Shown: positions 21,167-30,224 of the stretch, one piece after another
How positions within the stretch are numbered: the first letter of the stretch is position 1
Layout: every line of letters begins with the position of its first letter
Assembly: GCF_021283305.1 (NCBI RefSeq)
Contig: NZ_JAJSOK010000002.1
Location: 1-64,000, forward strand
Origin: Pseudonocardia kujensis
GTDB lineage: Bacteria; Actinomycetota; Actinomycetes; Mycobacteriales; Pseudonocardiaceae
Direction: 5' to 3'
Length of the DNA: 64,000 nt
Program-made: the position numbers and the translations under genes
Notes under the pieces: generated by a model
What the model saw: only the letters and a program-made list of their open reading frames with translations
Databases searched by the model: none
Told to the model about the DNA's origin: nothing

Positions 21167-21985
21167 GTGTCCGCCCCGCGTCGCGCCCTCGTCCTGACGC
21201 CGGCCCTGCTCCTGCTGGTCGCCTGCGCGAGCGCCCGGCCCGAGGCGCCCGCCCCGCCCGCCCCGTCGGTGGCCGTCCCCACCAGGAGCGTCGTCGCGTC
21301 CCCCGCCTCCCCCACAGCCACGCCTGCGCCGACGCGGACGGTCGTCCTCGACCCCGGGCACAACGGCGGCAACGGCTCCGCCCGCGCCGCGATCACCCGC
21401 CAGGTCCCCGACGGCCGCGGCGGCACCAAGGCCTGCAACACCACCGGCACGTCGACCGACGCCGGCTACCCCGAGCACGCCTTCACCTGGGACCTGGCCG
21501 GCCGGGTCCGCGCGCACCTCGAGGCCGCCGGCGTCGGCGTCGTCCTCACCCGGACCTCCGACGACGGTGTGGGCCCCTGCGTCGACGAGCGCGGCAAGGC
21601 CGGCCAGCAGGCGGGCGCCGATCTGCTCGTCTCGCTGCACGCCGACGGGGCCACGGCGGCCGGGCACGGCTTCCACGTCGCCTACTCCTCACCGCCGCTC
21701 AACGCGGCGCAGTCCGGCCCCGCCGTCGCTCTGGCCCGTGACCTGCGCGACGCCCTGCACGGCGGCGGCTTCCCGACCAGCACCTACGTCGGCCGCGACG
21801 GCCTGTCCCCGCGGCCCGACCTGGGCGGGCTGAACTTCGCGACGGTGCCGGCCGCCCTGGTGGAGTGCGCGAACATGCGCAACGCCGAGGAGGCCGCCGT
21901 GGTCTCGTCGGCCGAGGGCCGGGAGCGCTACGCCGCCGCGATCGCGACGGGAATCCGGAACTTCCTCGGCGCGCTGCCGGGCTGA
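21167..21985 (+). CDS. N-acetylmuramoyl-L-alanine amidase, lipoprotein
   Basis: A 272-residue Amidase_3 enzyme that removes peptide stems from peptidoglycan. The signal peptide ends in lipobox LLVACAS, followed by a Pro/Ala/Ser linker. Catalytic-domain markers are DPGHNGG (zinc His), YPEHAFTWD (zinc Glu), SLHADG (zinc His) and VECANMRN (catalytic Glu). Rv3717-like enzymes of mycobacteria have the same layout. GTG 21167 lies seven bases after CAGGCT, suggesting a leaderless message. It is divergent from ybaB-recR. Confidence 0.92.
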   Translation: MSAPRRALVLTPALLLLVACASARPEAPAPPAPSVAVPTRSVVASPASPTATPAPTRTVVLDPGHNGGNGSARAAITRQVPDGRGGTKACNTTGTSTDAGYPEHAFTWDLAGRVRAHLEAAGVGVVLTRTSDDGVGPCVDERGKAGQQAGADLLVSLHADGATAAGHGFHVAYSSPPLNAAQSGPAVALARDLRDALHGGGFPTSTYVGRDGLSPRPDLGGLNFATVPAALVECANMRNAEEAAVVSSAEGRERYAAAIATGIRNFLGALPG

Positions 21986-22006
21986 TCCTTTCGTAGGGTC
22001 GCCGCG

Positions 22007-23722
22007 GTGCACGCCGAACAGCTCCTCGCGCTCCCCACCTGGCGGGCCTTCGACGTCGACGACGCCGCCCGGGTCCTCGCCGGCGGCGACGCCTCCGGCT
22101 CCGTCCAGCTCGTCGAACTCGCCCCCGACGGCACCGCCACCCCGCTGACCACCTTCGACAGCTCCTGCCGGGGGCGGTACCTGCCGGGCGAGCGACGGGT
22201 CGTCGTCGAGCACGACCGGAACGGCAACGAGCGTGCCCAGCTCAGCCTGCTCGACCTCGCCTCCGGCGAGCTCGTCCCGCTCGTCGACGACCCGGAGCAC
22301 GTGAACCTGCTGCTCACGGTGCTGCCCGGGCGGGTCGTCTACATGACGAACCGGGACGACGGTGTCGGGTTCGACCTGGTGATCCACGGTGTCGACGCCG
22401 GGGTCGAGGAGACCGTGCTGACCGGGCTGGGGCCGATCGGTGAGGTCGCGGCCGACGCGGACGGGCGCCGCCTGCTCGTCACGGTGCCCGGCGAGGCGGC
22501 GATGACGGACCGGCTGCTGGCCGTCGACCTCATGCCCGAGACCGAGGGTGGGCGGGTGCAGGTGCTCGCCGAGGGCGCGCGGTTCGTGCGGCCGCAGTTC
22601 GCCGGCGACGAGGTCGTGGTCAGCACGGACGCGCGTCGGGACCGGATCGGCGTCGCGCTGCTCGGCAGCTCGTGGCTCGCCGCCGACGACGACGCCGACC
22701 TCCTCGGCCTCCTCGCGCCGGACGGCGCCACGCTGCTGGTGGTGCGGTCGGCCGAGGGTGTCGACACGCTCCGGCTGCACGACGCGGCGACCGGGGAGCC
22801 GCGGACGACGGTCGCGCTGCCGGTCGACGGGGTCGTCACGCGGAACCCGCCCGTGTTCTCGCCGTCGGGGCGGTACGCGGCGCTGTCGTTCACCGCCCCC
22901 GACACGCCCGGCGACGTCGTGCTGCTCGACCTGGGGTCCGGCGAGGCCTCGCCGGTGACCCACACCGTGGCCTCGTGGGAGGGACCGCCCCTCGTGCATC
23001 CGGTGGACGTGCGGGTGCCGGCGGCGGACGGCGAGCAGGTGCCGTGCGCGGTCTACCGGCCGGCCTCGCCCGACGGGTCCGCGGTGGTCGTCCTGCACGG
23101 CGGACCGGAGAGCCAGGCGGTGCGCAGCTTCGACCCGGTCGTGCAGCTGCTCGTCGCCGCCGGGCACACGGTGCTGGTGCCGAACGTCCGCGGGTCCACC
23201 GGGTTCGGGAAGCGCTGGTACTCGGCCGACGACCGGGAGCGGCGCCTCGACGTCCTGCTCGATCTCGCCGCGCTGCACGACGCCCTGCCTGGCCTGGGCT
23301 GCGATCCCGCCCGGGCGGCGCTGTGGGGCCGGTCGTACGGCGGCTACCTCGTGCTGCTCGGGTTGGCGTTCCAGCCGGAGCGGTGGGCGGCGGGGGTCGA
23401 CATCGCGGGAATCTCCAGCCTGGTCACGTTCCTGCAGAACACCGCCCCGCACCGCCGGGCGTTCCGGGCGCGCGAGTACGGCGACGACCCCGCGTTCCTC
23501 GCCTCGGCGTCGCCGCTCACCCGGGCCGACGAGATCCGCGCGCCGCTGCTGGTGGTGCACGGGGAGCACGACCCGCGGGTCCCGGTCTCCGAGGCGCGGC
23601 AGATCGCCGAGGCCACCGGCGCCGAGCTGCTGGTCTTCCCCGACGAGGGCCACGGTCCCGACAAGCGGGAGAACAAGATCACCGCCTTCACCCGGGGCCT
23701 CGACCTCCTCGCCCACCTCTGA
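22007..23722 (+). CDS. Prolyl oligopeptidase-family (S9) serine peptidase
   Basis: A 571-residue protein: an N-terminal beta-propeller-like region (residues about 1-320) followed by an alpha/beta-hydrolase catalytic domain. The catalytic Ser is in GRSYGGYLVLLG, the Asp in VVHGEHDPRVP and the His in DEGHGPDKREN. Family members cleave short peptides or acyl-amino acids. There is no signal peptide, so it should be cytoplasmic. GTG 22007 lies seven bases after TAGGGT. It is followed by 1.2 kb of repeats. Confidence 0.9.
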   Translation: MHAEQLLALPTWRAFDVDDAARVLAGGDASGSVQLVELAPDGTATPLTTFDSSCRGRYLPGERRVVVEHDRNGNERAQLSLLDLASGELVPLVDDPEHVNLLLTVLPGRVVYMTNRDDGVGFDLVIHGVDAGVEETVLTGLGPIGEVAADADGRRLLVTVPGEAAMTDRLLAVDLMPETEGGRVQVLAEGARFVRPQFAGDEVVVSTDARRDRIGVALLGSSWLAADDDADLLGLLAPDGATLLVVRSAEGVDTLRLHDAATGEPRTTVALPVDGVVTRNPPVFSPSGRYAALSFTAPDTPGDVVLLDLGSGEASPVTHTVASWEGPPLVHPVDVRVPAADGEQVPCAVYRPASPDGSAVVVLHGGPESQAVRSFDPVVQLLVAAGHTVLVPNVRGSTGFGKRWYSADDRERRLDVLLDLAALHDALPGLGCDPARAALWGRSYGGYLVLLGLAFQPERWAAGVDIAGISSLVTFLQNTAPHRRAFRAREYGDDPAFLASASPLTRADEIRAPLLVVHGEHDPRVPVSEARQIAEATGAELLVFPDEGHGPDKRENKITAFTRGLDLLAHL

Positions 23723-23748
23723 ACCTCCTTGAGCCGAGAGCCCCGCCC

Positions 23749-24120
23749 CGCGAGTCGCGCTGTGCGCTCCCGCGAGTCGGGAGTTCTGGCACCGCGAGTC
23801 GGGAGTTCTGGCACCGCGAGTCGGGCTGTGTGCTCCCGCGAGTCGGCCTGTGTGCTCCCGCGAGTCGGCCTGTGTGCTCCCGCGAGTCGGCCTGTGTGCT
23901 CCCGCGAGTCGGCCTGTGTGCTCCCATGAGTCGGGCTGTGTGCTCCCGCGAGTCGGGCTGTGTGCTCCCGCGAGTCGGGCTGTGCGCTCCCGCGAGTCGG
24001 GCGTTCTGACACCGCGAGAAGGCCTGTGTGCTCCCGCGAGTCGGCCTGTGTGCTCCCGCGAGTCGGCCTGTGAGCTCCCGCGAGTCGGCCTGTGAGCTCC
24101 CGCGAGCGGGCCTGGGCTTG
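23749..24120. repeat. 22-bp tandem repeat (minisatellite), about 17 units
   Basis: Units begin with CGCGAGTCGG and repeat every 22 bases without any indel from 23749 to 24101; decayed units continue to about 24200. Two linker classes alternate: one like CTGTGTGCTCC and one like GAGTTCTGGCAC or GCGTTCTGACAC. Because 22 is not a multiple of three, every reading frame stays open on the minus strand, which produces spurious repetitive proteins. It lies right behind the S9 peptidase gene. Confidence 0.95.
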
Positions 24121-24323
24121 CGCGAGTCGGAAGTCCGGCTCCCCGAGTCGGGCCCTGGGCTTCCGCGACTCGGGCCCGGCACTTCCCGAGTCGGGGCGTG
24201 CCTGCGTCGTGGTGCGGCAGCGCGCTGTCGGGCGGCTCAAGCACCACATGGTGCGCAGCGGTCCACGATGATCGCCGGATGTGGAGCGCTGACCGCGGTG
24301 AGCGCGGCGGCCGCTCCTGAACT

Positions 24324-24568
24324 CGCGATCATGGGAACACGCGATGCCGGTGCACACGGCCCCGCCGCGATCCGAGGGCCGGCAGATGCGCCGAAGGACC
24401 GTGATCGATCCGAGGGTGACGCTGTTGCTGCGAGAGCGACAGTCCCGTGACGCTCACGCCGCCAACTCAGCAGATGATCGATCCGAGCGACACGCTACTG
24501 CTCCCCACCCCCCGCGCCCGTGACACTCGAAACGATCTTGAGCTCTCACCAGGCCGACTCACGGTCGC
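24324..24568. repeat. Long direct repeat, copy A
   Basis: First of two adjacent copies about 245 bp long, offset by 269-271 bases. The region from about 24393 onward is nearly identical to copy B; the first 70 bases have diverged. Each copy contains GATCGATCCGAG twice, 73 bases apart (24403 and 24476 here), so the copy is itself made of two related half-units. Confidence 0.9.
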
Positions 24569-24592
24569 CGAGGCACCGCGATCCCTTCGACC

Positions 24593-24838
24593 CGCGATCC
24601 TGGGAACGCGATGCCGGTCGTCCGCCGCTCCGCGAGAGAGATCCGATGGCCGGCACAACTACTGGAGGACCGTGATCGATCCGAGGGTGACGCTGTTGCT
24701 GCGAGAGCGACAGTCCCGTGACGCTCACGCCGCCAACTCAGCAGATGATCGATCCGAGCGACACGCTACTGCTCCCCACCCCGCGCTCCCGTGACACTCG
24801 AAACGATCTTGAGCCCTCACCAGGCCGCTCGCGGTCGC
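24593..24838. repeat. Long direct repeat, copy B
   Basis: Second copy, ending 64 bases before the dnaX stop codon. GATCGATCCGAG occurs at 24674 and 24747. I see no gene in the stretch from 23723 to 24901; it holds only this duplication and the 22-bp repeats. Confidence 0.9.
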
Positions 24839-24901
24839 GGACACCGTGCTCCTCCGGAAGAACAGTGCAGGCGGTCCCGGATCGCGCGGGTGTGCGGGCG
24901 G

Positions 24902-27900
24902 TCAGCGCTGGTCGAAGGCGCGGGCGCCGAGCTGCGAGGAGAGCAGCTCGATAGCGACCTCCTCGGGGTCGCGGCGCACGCTGCGCTCCGCGCGGGACGC
25001 GTCCGCCTCGGCGAACATGGCTTCCTCGTCGTCCGGCGGCGGTTCGTCGGACGGCGGCTCCGGCGGGAGCGGGATGCCGTCGTCGGTACCGCCCCCACCA
25101 CGGGGACGCTGCGGCGCCGGGCGGCGCGGCTCGGGGCGCTCCGGTCGCGTCGGCTCCGGACGCGGCTGCTCCGGCTCCGGGGCCTCGCGGCGCGACGGGC
25201 GCTGTGGCGCGGGCCGCTGCGACGCCTGACGGGGCGGTGGCTGGGCGGGACCGCCGCCCTCGCCCGTCTCGCAGCGGACGCGCCACTGCACGCCCAGCAC
25301 CGCGCGCAGTGCTTCGACGATCACGTCCGTGTTCCGCTGGTCCGAGAGCCGCCGGGCCAGCGGCGGCGAGGCGATGCTCAGGACCAGGGTGTCCTCCTGC
25401 ACCGCGCGAACCGTCGCGTTGACCAGCAGCGCCTCGGTGCTGCGGCTGCGCTGCCGTGCCGCGGCGAGGATCTCCGACCACACGCGCCGGACGGCGCTCG
25501 CGTCGAGGCCATGGCCCGCAGGAGCGGCAGTGGCTGCGGCGGCTGGCTCCGCGAGGGGCTCCGCCGCGGACGCAGGACGGCTCGGGGCCGCCGGCTGCGC
25601 CGGTGCCTCGGCCCGCGCGGGAGCCCTGGTCGACGCCTCGCGGCGCAGGGGTTCACCACCCCGGCCAGCGGCGTCGTCGCCTGCAGACCCGCGCCCCGAG
25701 GTACCGCGGACGGCGTCCTCCGAATCGACACCCTGGCGTCCCGGCGTACCGGGGACGGCGGGCTCCGAATCGACACCCTGACGTCCCGGCGTACCGGGGA
25801 CGGCGGGCTCCGAACCGGCACCCTCGCGTCCCGGCCCACTGCGACCGGCGGGCTCAGGAGCAGCGGGCTCCTGCCGCGAGGCGCCGCGGCCGGCATCGTC
25901 GGTCTCACGCCCTGCGCCACCCCCGCCGGCGGGCTCGGCGCCAACGGCCTGAGGCGCCGCGTCGCCGCGGCCGGCAGGCTCAGCACCAGCAGGCTCGCGC
26001 CCCGCGACTCCGTCGCCGGCAGGCTCGGGATCGGCACGCCCTGGGGCACCGCGGCCGGCGGACTCCGCACCGGCAGGCCCGCGCTCCGCGACACCCCGGT
26101 CGGCCGGCTCGGAGCCCGCGGCCTCGCCCGACGGGGCGCCATGCTCGGTCGTCCCCGGGCCGGCAGCCCCGGGCCCGGCAGGGATCTGGTCAGCCGTCGC
26201 GTCCGTTCGGGCGGAACCCTCGCGCCCGGTGCCTGCCTCGCCTGCCACGTCATCGCGCTCGGTGGCCCGACCCGCGACAGCTCCACGACCCGGCGCCTCA
26301 CGGCCCGGGTCCGTTCGACCGGCCGCCTCGCGGCCGGACGCCTCCACCCCGAGGTCCGAACCCTGTGCCGAACCTCCGCCGTGTCCGGCTGCCTCGGGAC
26401 CGGAGGCGGCGGCAGACGTCCTTCCGTCGGCCTCCGGGTCGCCCTCCGCCGAAGGGCCGCCCGACGCGCCGGGGTCGCCGTGCGTGGGCGCGCCGGAGCG
26501 AGCAGCGGACGGGCTCGGCCCTGCAACCTCGTCGCCCCCGCCCGCGGCCGGTGAGGTGACCACATCGGCCGACGGCGCGCGGTCCTCCACGGACCCACCC
26601 TCGCGGCCAGCGGGTTCCTGTCCGCTCGCGGCGCCTTCCGGCACCTGTGCACGGCGGGCCCCGTCGACCTCGGGCGCACCGCCCGGCTGCGCGGTCCGGG
26701 GCGCCGCTGCGCCCCCCTGCGCCCGCTGCGACGGCCGGACGAACCGCGGCGCGCCCTCCGCGCCGGCGGCTCCCCCACCCGACGCGGCGGGAGCCGCGCC
26801 ACGGGGCCGGGCGGATGCCGTATCACCCGCACCACCAGCCGGGGCCGCACCGGCGGACGGCGCCGCCCCACCCGGCTCGGGCGCGATGGCCTGCCGCCGC
26901 TCGACCCGCTCGAGACGCTCGAGCAGCCCGGCGTCGGACGTCGTGGCCGCGGGCAGCAGCATCCGCGCGCACAACAGCTCGAGCAGCAGACGCGGCGCGG
27001 TGGCCCCCCGCATCTCGGTGAGCCCGGCGTGCACGATCTCGCCGTACCGGGTCAGCGTGGCCGGGCCCAGCCGGGCGGCCTGCTCGACCATGCGGGACAC
27101 CTCGTCCGCGGCCGCCTCGACCAGTCCCTGCTCGGCGGCCTCCGGCACGGCCTGCAGGAGCATCAGGTCGCGCAGGCGCTGCAGCAGGTCCGAGGCGAAG
27201 CGGCGGGGATCGTGGCCGGCCTCGACCAGCCGGTCCACCGCCTGGTAGACGGCGGCGCCGTCGGCCGCGCCGAGGGCGTCGACCACGTCGTCGATCAGGG
27301 CGACGTCCGTGACGCCGAGCAACGCCACCGCGCGCTCGTAGGTGACGCCCTCCGGCCCCGCGCCGGCCAGCAGCTGGTCGAGCACCGAGAGCGTGTCCCG
27401 CGCCGAGCCGCCGCCCGCGCGGATGACCAGCGGGTACACCGCGGGCTCGACGTGCACGTCCTCGTCGGCGCAGATGCGTTCGAGCAGCGACCGCAACGTC
27501 CCCGGCGGGATCAGCCGGAACGGGTAGTGGTGCGTGCGCGACCGGATGGTGGGCAGCACCTTGTCCGGCTCGGTGGTCGCGAAGACGAAGACGAGGTGCT
27601 CGGGCGGCTCCTCGACGATCTTGAGCAGGGCGTTGAAGCCCTGCGTGGTGACCATGTGCGCCTCGTCGACGATGAACACCCGGTACCGCGACTCGGCCGG
27701 CGCGTAGAAGGCGCGGTCGCGGAGCTCGCGCGCGTCGTCCACGCCGCCGTGCGACGCGGCGTCGAGCTCGACGACGTCGATGTTCCCCGGCCCCTCGGGC
27801 GCGAGTGCGATGCACGAGGAGCAGACGCCGCAGGGATCCGGGGTGGGCCCCTCGACGCAGTTCAGCGAACGGGCCAGGATCCGCGCCGACGACGTCTTGC

Positions 27901-28045
27901 CGCAGCCCCGCGGGCCGGAGAACAGGTACGCGTGGTTGATCCGGCCGGCCGCGAGTGCCGTACCGAGGGGTTCGGTGACGTGTTCCTGCCCCACCACCTC
28001 GGCGAACTTCGCCGGGCGGTACTTCCGGTACAGAGCCAGCGCCAC
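24902..28045 (-). CDS. dnaX: DNA polymerase III subunits gamma and tau
   Basis: A 1047-residue clamp-loader ATPase. Walker A is GPRGCGKTS (residues 44-52), the zinc cysteines are Cys63, 72, 75 and 78, and the Walker B/DEAH-like segment is IVDEAHMV near 125. The sensor is ATTEPDKV and the arginine finger GGSARDTLS. The first 370 residues are the conserved AAA+ and collar domains. About 400 residues of low-complexity Pro/Gly/Ala/Glu-rich linker follow, with a 15-residue tandem repeat (VDSEPAVPGTPGRQG), then a conserved tau-like end. GTG 28045 lies seven bases after TAGCCT. The linker is longer than usual even for actinobacteria. Confidence 0.96.
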   Translation of the reverse strand: MALALYRKYRPAKFAEVVGQEHVTEPLGTALAAGRINHAYLFSGPRGCGKTSSARILARSLNCVEGPTPDPCGVCSSCIALAPEGPGNIDVVELDAASHGGVDDARELRDRAFYAPAESRYRVFIVDEAHMVTTQGFNALLKIVEEPPEHLVFVFATTEPDKVLPTIRSRTHHYPFRLIPPGTLRSLLERICADEDVHVEPAVYPLVIRAGGGSARDTLSVLDQLLAGAGPEGVTYERAVALLGVTDVALIDDVVDALGAADGAAVYQAVDRLVEAGHDPRRFASDLLQRLRDLMLLQAVPEAAEQGLVEAAADEVSRMVEQAARLGPATLTRYGEIVHAGLTEMRGATAPRLLLELLCARMLLPAATTSDAGLLERLERVERRQAIAPEPGGAAPSAGAAPAGGAGDTASARPRGAAPAASGGGAAGAEGAPRFVRPSQRAQGGAAAPRTAQPGGAPEVDGARRAQVPEGAASGQEPAGREGGSVEDRAPSADVVTSPAAGGGDEVAGPSPSAARSGAPTHGDPGASGGPSAEGDPEADGRTSAAASGPEAAGHGGGSAQGSDLGVEASGREAAGRTDPGREAPGRGAVAGRATERDDVAGEAGTGREGSARTDATADQIPAGPGAAGPGTTEHGAPSGEAAGSEPADRGVAERGPAGAESAGRGAPGRADPEPAGDGVAGREPAGAEPAGRGDAAPQAVGAEPAGGGGAGRETDDAGRGASRQEPAAPEPAGRSGPGREGAGSEPAVPGTPGRQGVDSEPAVPGTPGRQGVDSEDAVRGTSGRGSAGDDAAGRGGEPLRREASTRAPARAEAPAQPAAPSRPASAAEPLAEPAAAATAAPAGHGLDASAVRRVWSEILAAARQRSRSTEALLVNATVRAVQEDTLVLSIASPPLARRLSDQRNTDVIVEALRAVLGVQWRVRCETGEGGGPAQPPPRQASQRPAPQRPSRREAPEPEQPRPEPTRPERPEPRRPAPQRPRGGGGTDDGIPLPPEPPSDEPPPDDEEAMFAEADASRAERSVRRDPEEVAIELLSSQLGARAFDQR
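25721..25815. repeat. 45-bp in-frame tandem repeat within dnaX
   Basis: Units begin with CGAATCGACA at 25721 and 25766, with a diverged third at 25811. They encode 15 residues each in the disordered linker of DnaX, so copy-number change would not shift the frame. Confidence 0.9.
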
Positions 28046-28110
28046 GCGATCGAGGCTACCCACCACCCCCGACAAGACCGGGAAGGGGCGGAGCGGGGAG
28101 AGAACGAAGG

Positions 28111-28196
28111 GGACCCCGCGCACCCGCCAGAGCCCGCTGACCCTTGCTGCCTTCCGGCCCTGGGGGAGTTCACAGGATGGACGCCGCGCGGGGTCC
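28111..28196 (-). ncRNA. ffs: Signal recognition particle RNA (small bacterial type)
   Basis: On the minus strand the ends GGACCCCGCGC and GCGCGGGGTCC pair perfectly, closing an 86-nt hairpin. The apical region contains the conserved SRP core CAGGGCCGGAAGGCAGCAAG, with the GGAA tetraloop and the AGCA motif that bind Ffh. The sequence is nearly that of mycobacterial 4.5S RNA. It is transcribed toward dnaX, a common actinobacterial arrangement. The true ends may extend a few bases. Confidence 0.95.
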
Positions 28197-28273
28197 GGTG
28201 CCGAGTGTAGCCACATCCGTCGGGGAGGGTCCCGGGGCGGGGGTCGGAACACGCGTCGCGTATCGTTCCCGCC

Positions 28274-28361
28274 GGAGGATTCGCCTAGTGGCCTAGGGCG
28301 CACGCTTGGAAAGCGTGTTGGGAGCAATCCCTCAGGGGTTCGAATCCCCTATCCTCCGCCA
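28274..28361 (+). tRNA. tRNA-Ser (anticodon GGA)
   Basis: The 88-base gene has a GGAGGAT/ATCCTCC acceptor stem, the anticodon loop TTGGAAA flanked by CACGC/GCGTG, a long variable arm typical of class II tRNA-Ser, the GGTTCGAAT T-loop, discriminator G and an encoded CCA. Anticodon GGA reads UCC and UCU. Confidence 0.97.
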
Positions 28362-28485
28362 CGCGAGCACGAGCGCCGGGTCGAGGCCCGGCGTTCGTCG
28401 TTCTCGGGCCTCTCCGGCGTCGTCGGCGCGGTCCCCTCCACCGTGCCTGCGACAGCGCCCACTACAGCGCCTACGACAGCGCCCG

Positions 28486-29460
28486 CTACAGCGCCGTCTC
28501 GAGCCCCGCTCCCGCCCGTTCGGCCGCGTCCAGCACCACCGCCGCGGCCGCCACGTCGAGCACCGCCACCCCCACCGACTTGTAGACGGTGGGCTGCTCG
28601 TCCCAGGCCCGGCCGGGGCGCAGGCCGCCGAGGACCTCCCCGAGCTCGAGGACGACGTCGGGGTGGATCCTCCCTCGCTCGAGCAGTTCGGCGAGGTCGT
28701 TCGAGCCGACGGGGTACGGGGCGAGGGTGGTCGCGCGGTGCTCGACCACGATCTGCGCGCGGGTGAGCAGGGCCGCGTCCACCTCCCGTCCCTCCGGGCG
28801 GTAGCCGACGGAGGCCACGTGCACCCCGTCCGGCAGGCCGTCCGGCCCGACGAGCGGCCGGAGGGTGCTGGTGGCCGCACATACCACGTCCGCGTCGTGC
28901 AGCGCCCCTTCGATCGTGCAGACCCGGGCGGTGACGCCCTCCGCCGCGAGCGAGTCGACGAGCGCGGCGACCTTGTGCGGGTCGCGCCCACCGATGCGGA
29001 TCTCCTCGAACGGGCGCATCCGTGCGACGTAGCGCGCGTGGGCCTGCGCCTGGGGTCCGGTGCCGAGCACGGCGAGGACACGGGCGTCGGGCCGGGCCAG
29101 GGCCCGGACGGACAGCGCCGACGCCGCCGCGGTGCGGTCGGCCGTGATGACGTCGCCGTCCATCAGCGCCCGCAGGGTGCCGTCCTCCGGCGCGAACACG
29201 GCGACGAGGGCCTGGTGCGTCGGCAGGCCCAGCGAGTCGTTCCCGGGGTAGAGGGTCAACAGCTTCGCGGCGACCACGCCGAGCGTCTCGCTGTACGCCG
29301 GCATCGCGGCGAGGATGCCGAGCTCGCCGACCTGCGCCGCGATCCGCGGCGGGACGGACGCTCTCCCCGTGCTGAGGTCGACCAGGGCCGTCGAGACCGC
29401 GTCGAGGAGCGCGTCCGGGTCGAGGAGGGCCCGGACGGCGGCTCGGTCGAGCAGGCGCAT
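28486..29460 (-). CDS. Ornithine cyclodeaminase/mu-crystallin family protein
   Basis: A 324-residue NAD(P)-binding protein. Family landmarks are the N-terminal substrate segment (VPPRIAAQ ... AAMPAYSETLGVVAAKLLTLYPGN), the Rossmann motif GTGPQAQAHARYVA near residue 125, and DVVCAATST. Relatives include ornithine cyclodeaminase, alanine dehydrogenase and ketimine reductases, so the exact reaction is open. ATG 29460 is supported by alignment to the family start. It is flanked by two tRNA-Ser genes. Confidence 0.88.
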   Translation of the reverse strand: MRLLDRAAVRALLDPDALLDAVSTALVDLSTGRASVPPRIAAQVGELGILAAMPAYSETLGVVAAKLLTLYPGNDSLGLPTHQALVAVFAPEDGTLRALMDGDVITADRTAAASALSVRALARPDARVLAVLGTGPQAQAHARYVARMRPFEEIRIGGRDPHKVAALVDSLAAEGVTARVCTIEGALHDADVVCAATSTLRPLVGPDGLPDGVHVASVGYRPEGREVDAALLTRAQIVVEHRATTLAPYPVGSNDLAELLERGRIHPDVVLELGEVLGGLRPGRAWDEQPTVYKSVGVAVLDVAAAAVVLDAAERAGAGLETAL

Positions 29461-29546
29461 CGGACGATGGTGCTGACGGGCCCGGCCGCCGTCAACGCCC
29501 GGAACGACGAACGCCGGGGGGCCCTTGCGGGCCCGCCCGGCGGGTC

Positions 29547-29634
29547 TGGCGGTAGCGGTGGGATTTGAACCCACGGAGGCGTGAACCTCACGCGCTTTCG
29601 AGGCGCGCTCCTTCGGCCGCTCGGACACGCTACC
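29547..29634 (-). tRNA. tRNA-Ser (anticodon CGA)
   Basis: Read on the minus strand: GGTAGCG/CGCTACC acceptor stem, anticodon loop CTCGAAA between CGCGC and GCGCG, long variable arm, GGTTCAAAT T-loop, discriminator G and encoded CCA. Anticodon CGA reads UCG, a common serine codon in this genome. Confidence 0.97.
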
Positions 29635-29668
29635 GGGAACAAGGTTACAAGCCGGGTCCCGCGACGTT

Positions 29669-30136
29669 TCAGGCCCCCCGGTGCCCCGCGAAGAACGCCT
29701 CCAGCAGCGCCGCGGCCTCGGCGGCCCGGACCCCACCCACCACCTCGGGGCGGTGGGTGAGCCGCCGGTCGCGCAGGACGTCCCACAGCGATCCGGCCGC
29801 CCCGGTCTTCGGCTCCCACGCCCCGAACACCACCCGCTGCACACGGGCGAGGCCGAGCGCGCCGGCGCACATGGTGCAGGGCTCGACGGTCACCGCCAGC
29901 GTGCAGCCCTCCAGCCGCCACTCCCCCCGGGCCCGCGCGGCCTCGCGCAGCGCGAGGATCTCGGCGTGGGCGGTGGGGTCGCCCAGGGCCTCCCGGGCGT
30001 TGGCGGCCACGGCCAGCTCGCGACCCACCGCGTCGACGACGACCGCGCCGATCGGCACGTCCCCGGTCCGCAGGGCACCGGCCGCGACGTCGAGGGCGCG
30101 GCCGAGCAGCACGTCGTCGGCCGAGGTGGGCAGCAC
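29669..30136 (-). CDS. tadA: tRNA-specific adenosine deaminase
   Basis: About 155 residues. This zinc enzyme converts A34 to inosine in tRNA-Arg(ACG). Zinc ligands are the His of HAEILALRE, with catalytic Glu, and the two cysteines of PCTMCAGAL. The conserved VVFGAWEPKTGAAGS and C-terminal GVRAAEAAALLEAFF match TadA. I place the start at GTG 30136; a TTG nine codons upstream is possible. The tadA-associated gene lies just upstream on the same strand. Confidence 0.92.
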   Translation of the reverse strand: MLPTSADDVLLGRALDVAAGALRTGDVPIGAVVVDAVGRELAVAANAREALGDPTAHAEILALREAARARGEWRLEGCTLAVTVEPCTMCAGALGLARVQRVVFGAWEPKTGAAGSLWDVLRDRRLTHRPEVVGGVRAAEAAALLEAFFAGHRGA

Positions 30137-30149
30137 CCGCCCATCGTGC

Positions 30150-30224
30150 CCGCTCAGCGCCAACGCCCGCTCCGCAAGCTCCGCTCAGCGCCGATGCCCG
30201 CCCCGCAAGCCCCGCTCAGCTGCC
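30150..30224. repeat. 31-bp tandem repeat, two units plus a partial third
   Basis: Units start at 30150 and 30181 with CCGCTCAGCGCC and end in CCGCAAGC; a third begins at 30212 and covers the stop codon of the next gene. A related element lies at 38488-38540. Confidence 0.75.

Noticed and set aside
21689..24357. Large repetitive proteins on the minus strand with 22-residue repeats such as REHTGRLAGAHRPTRG
   Set aside because: A 22-bp repeat without stops opens all three frames automatically. No ribosome site, and the frames run antisense through the S9 peptidase gene.
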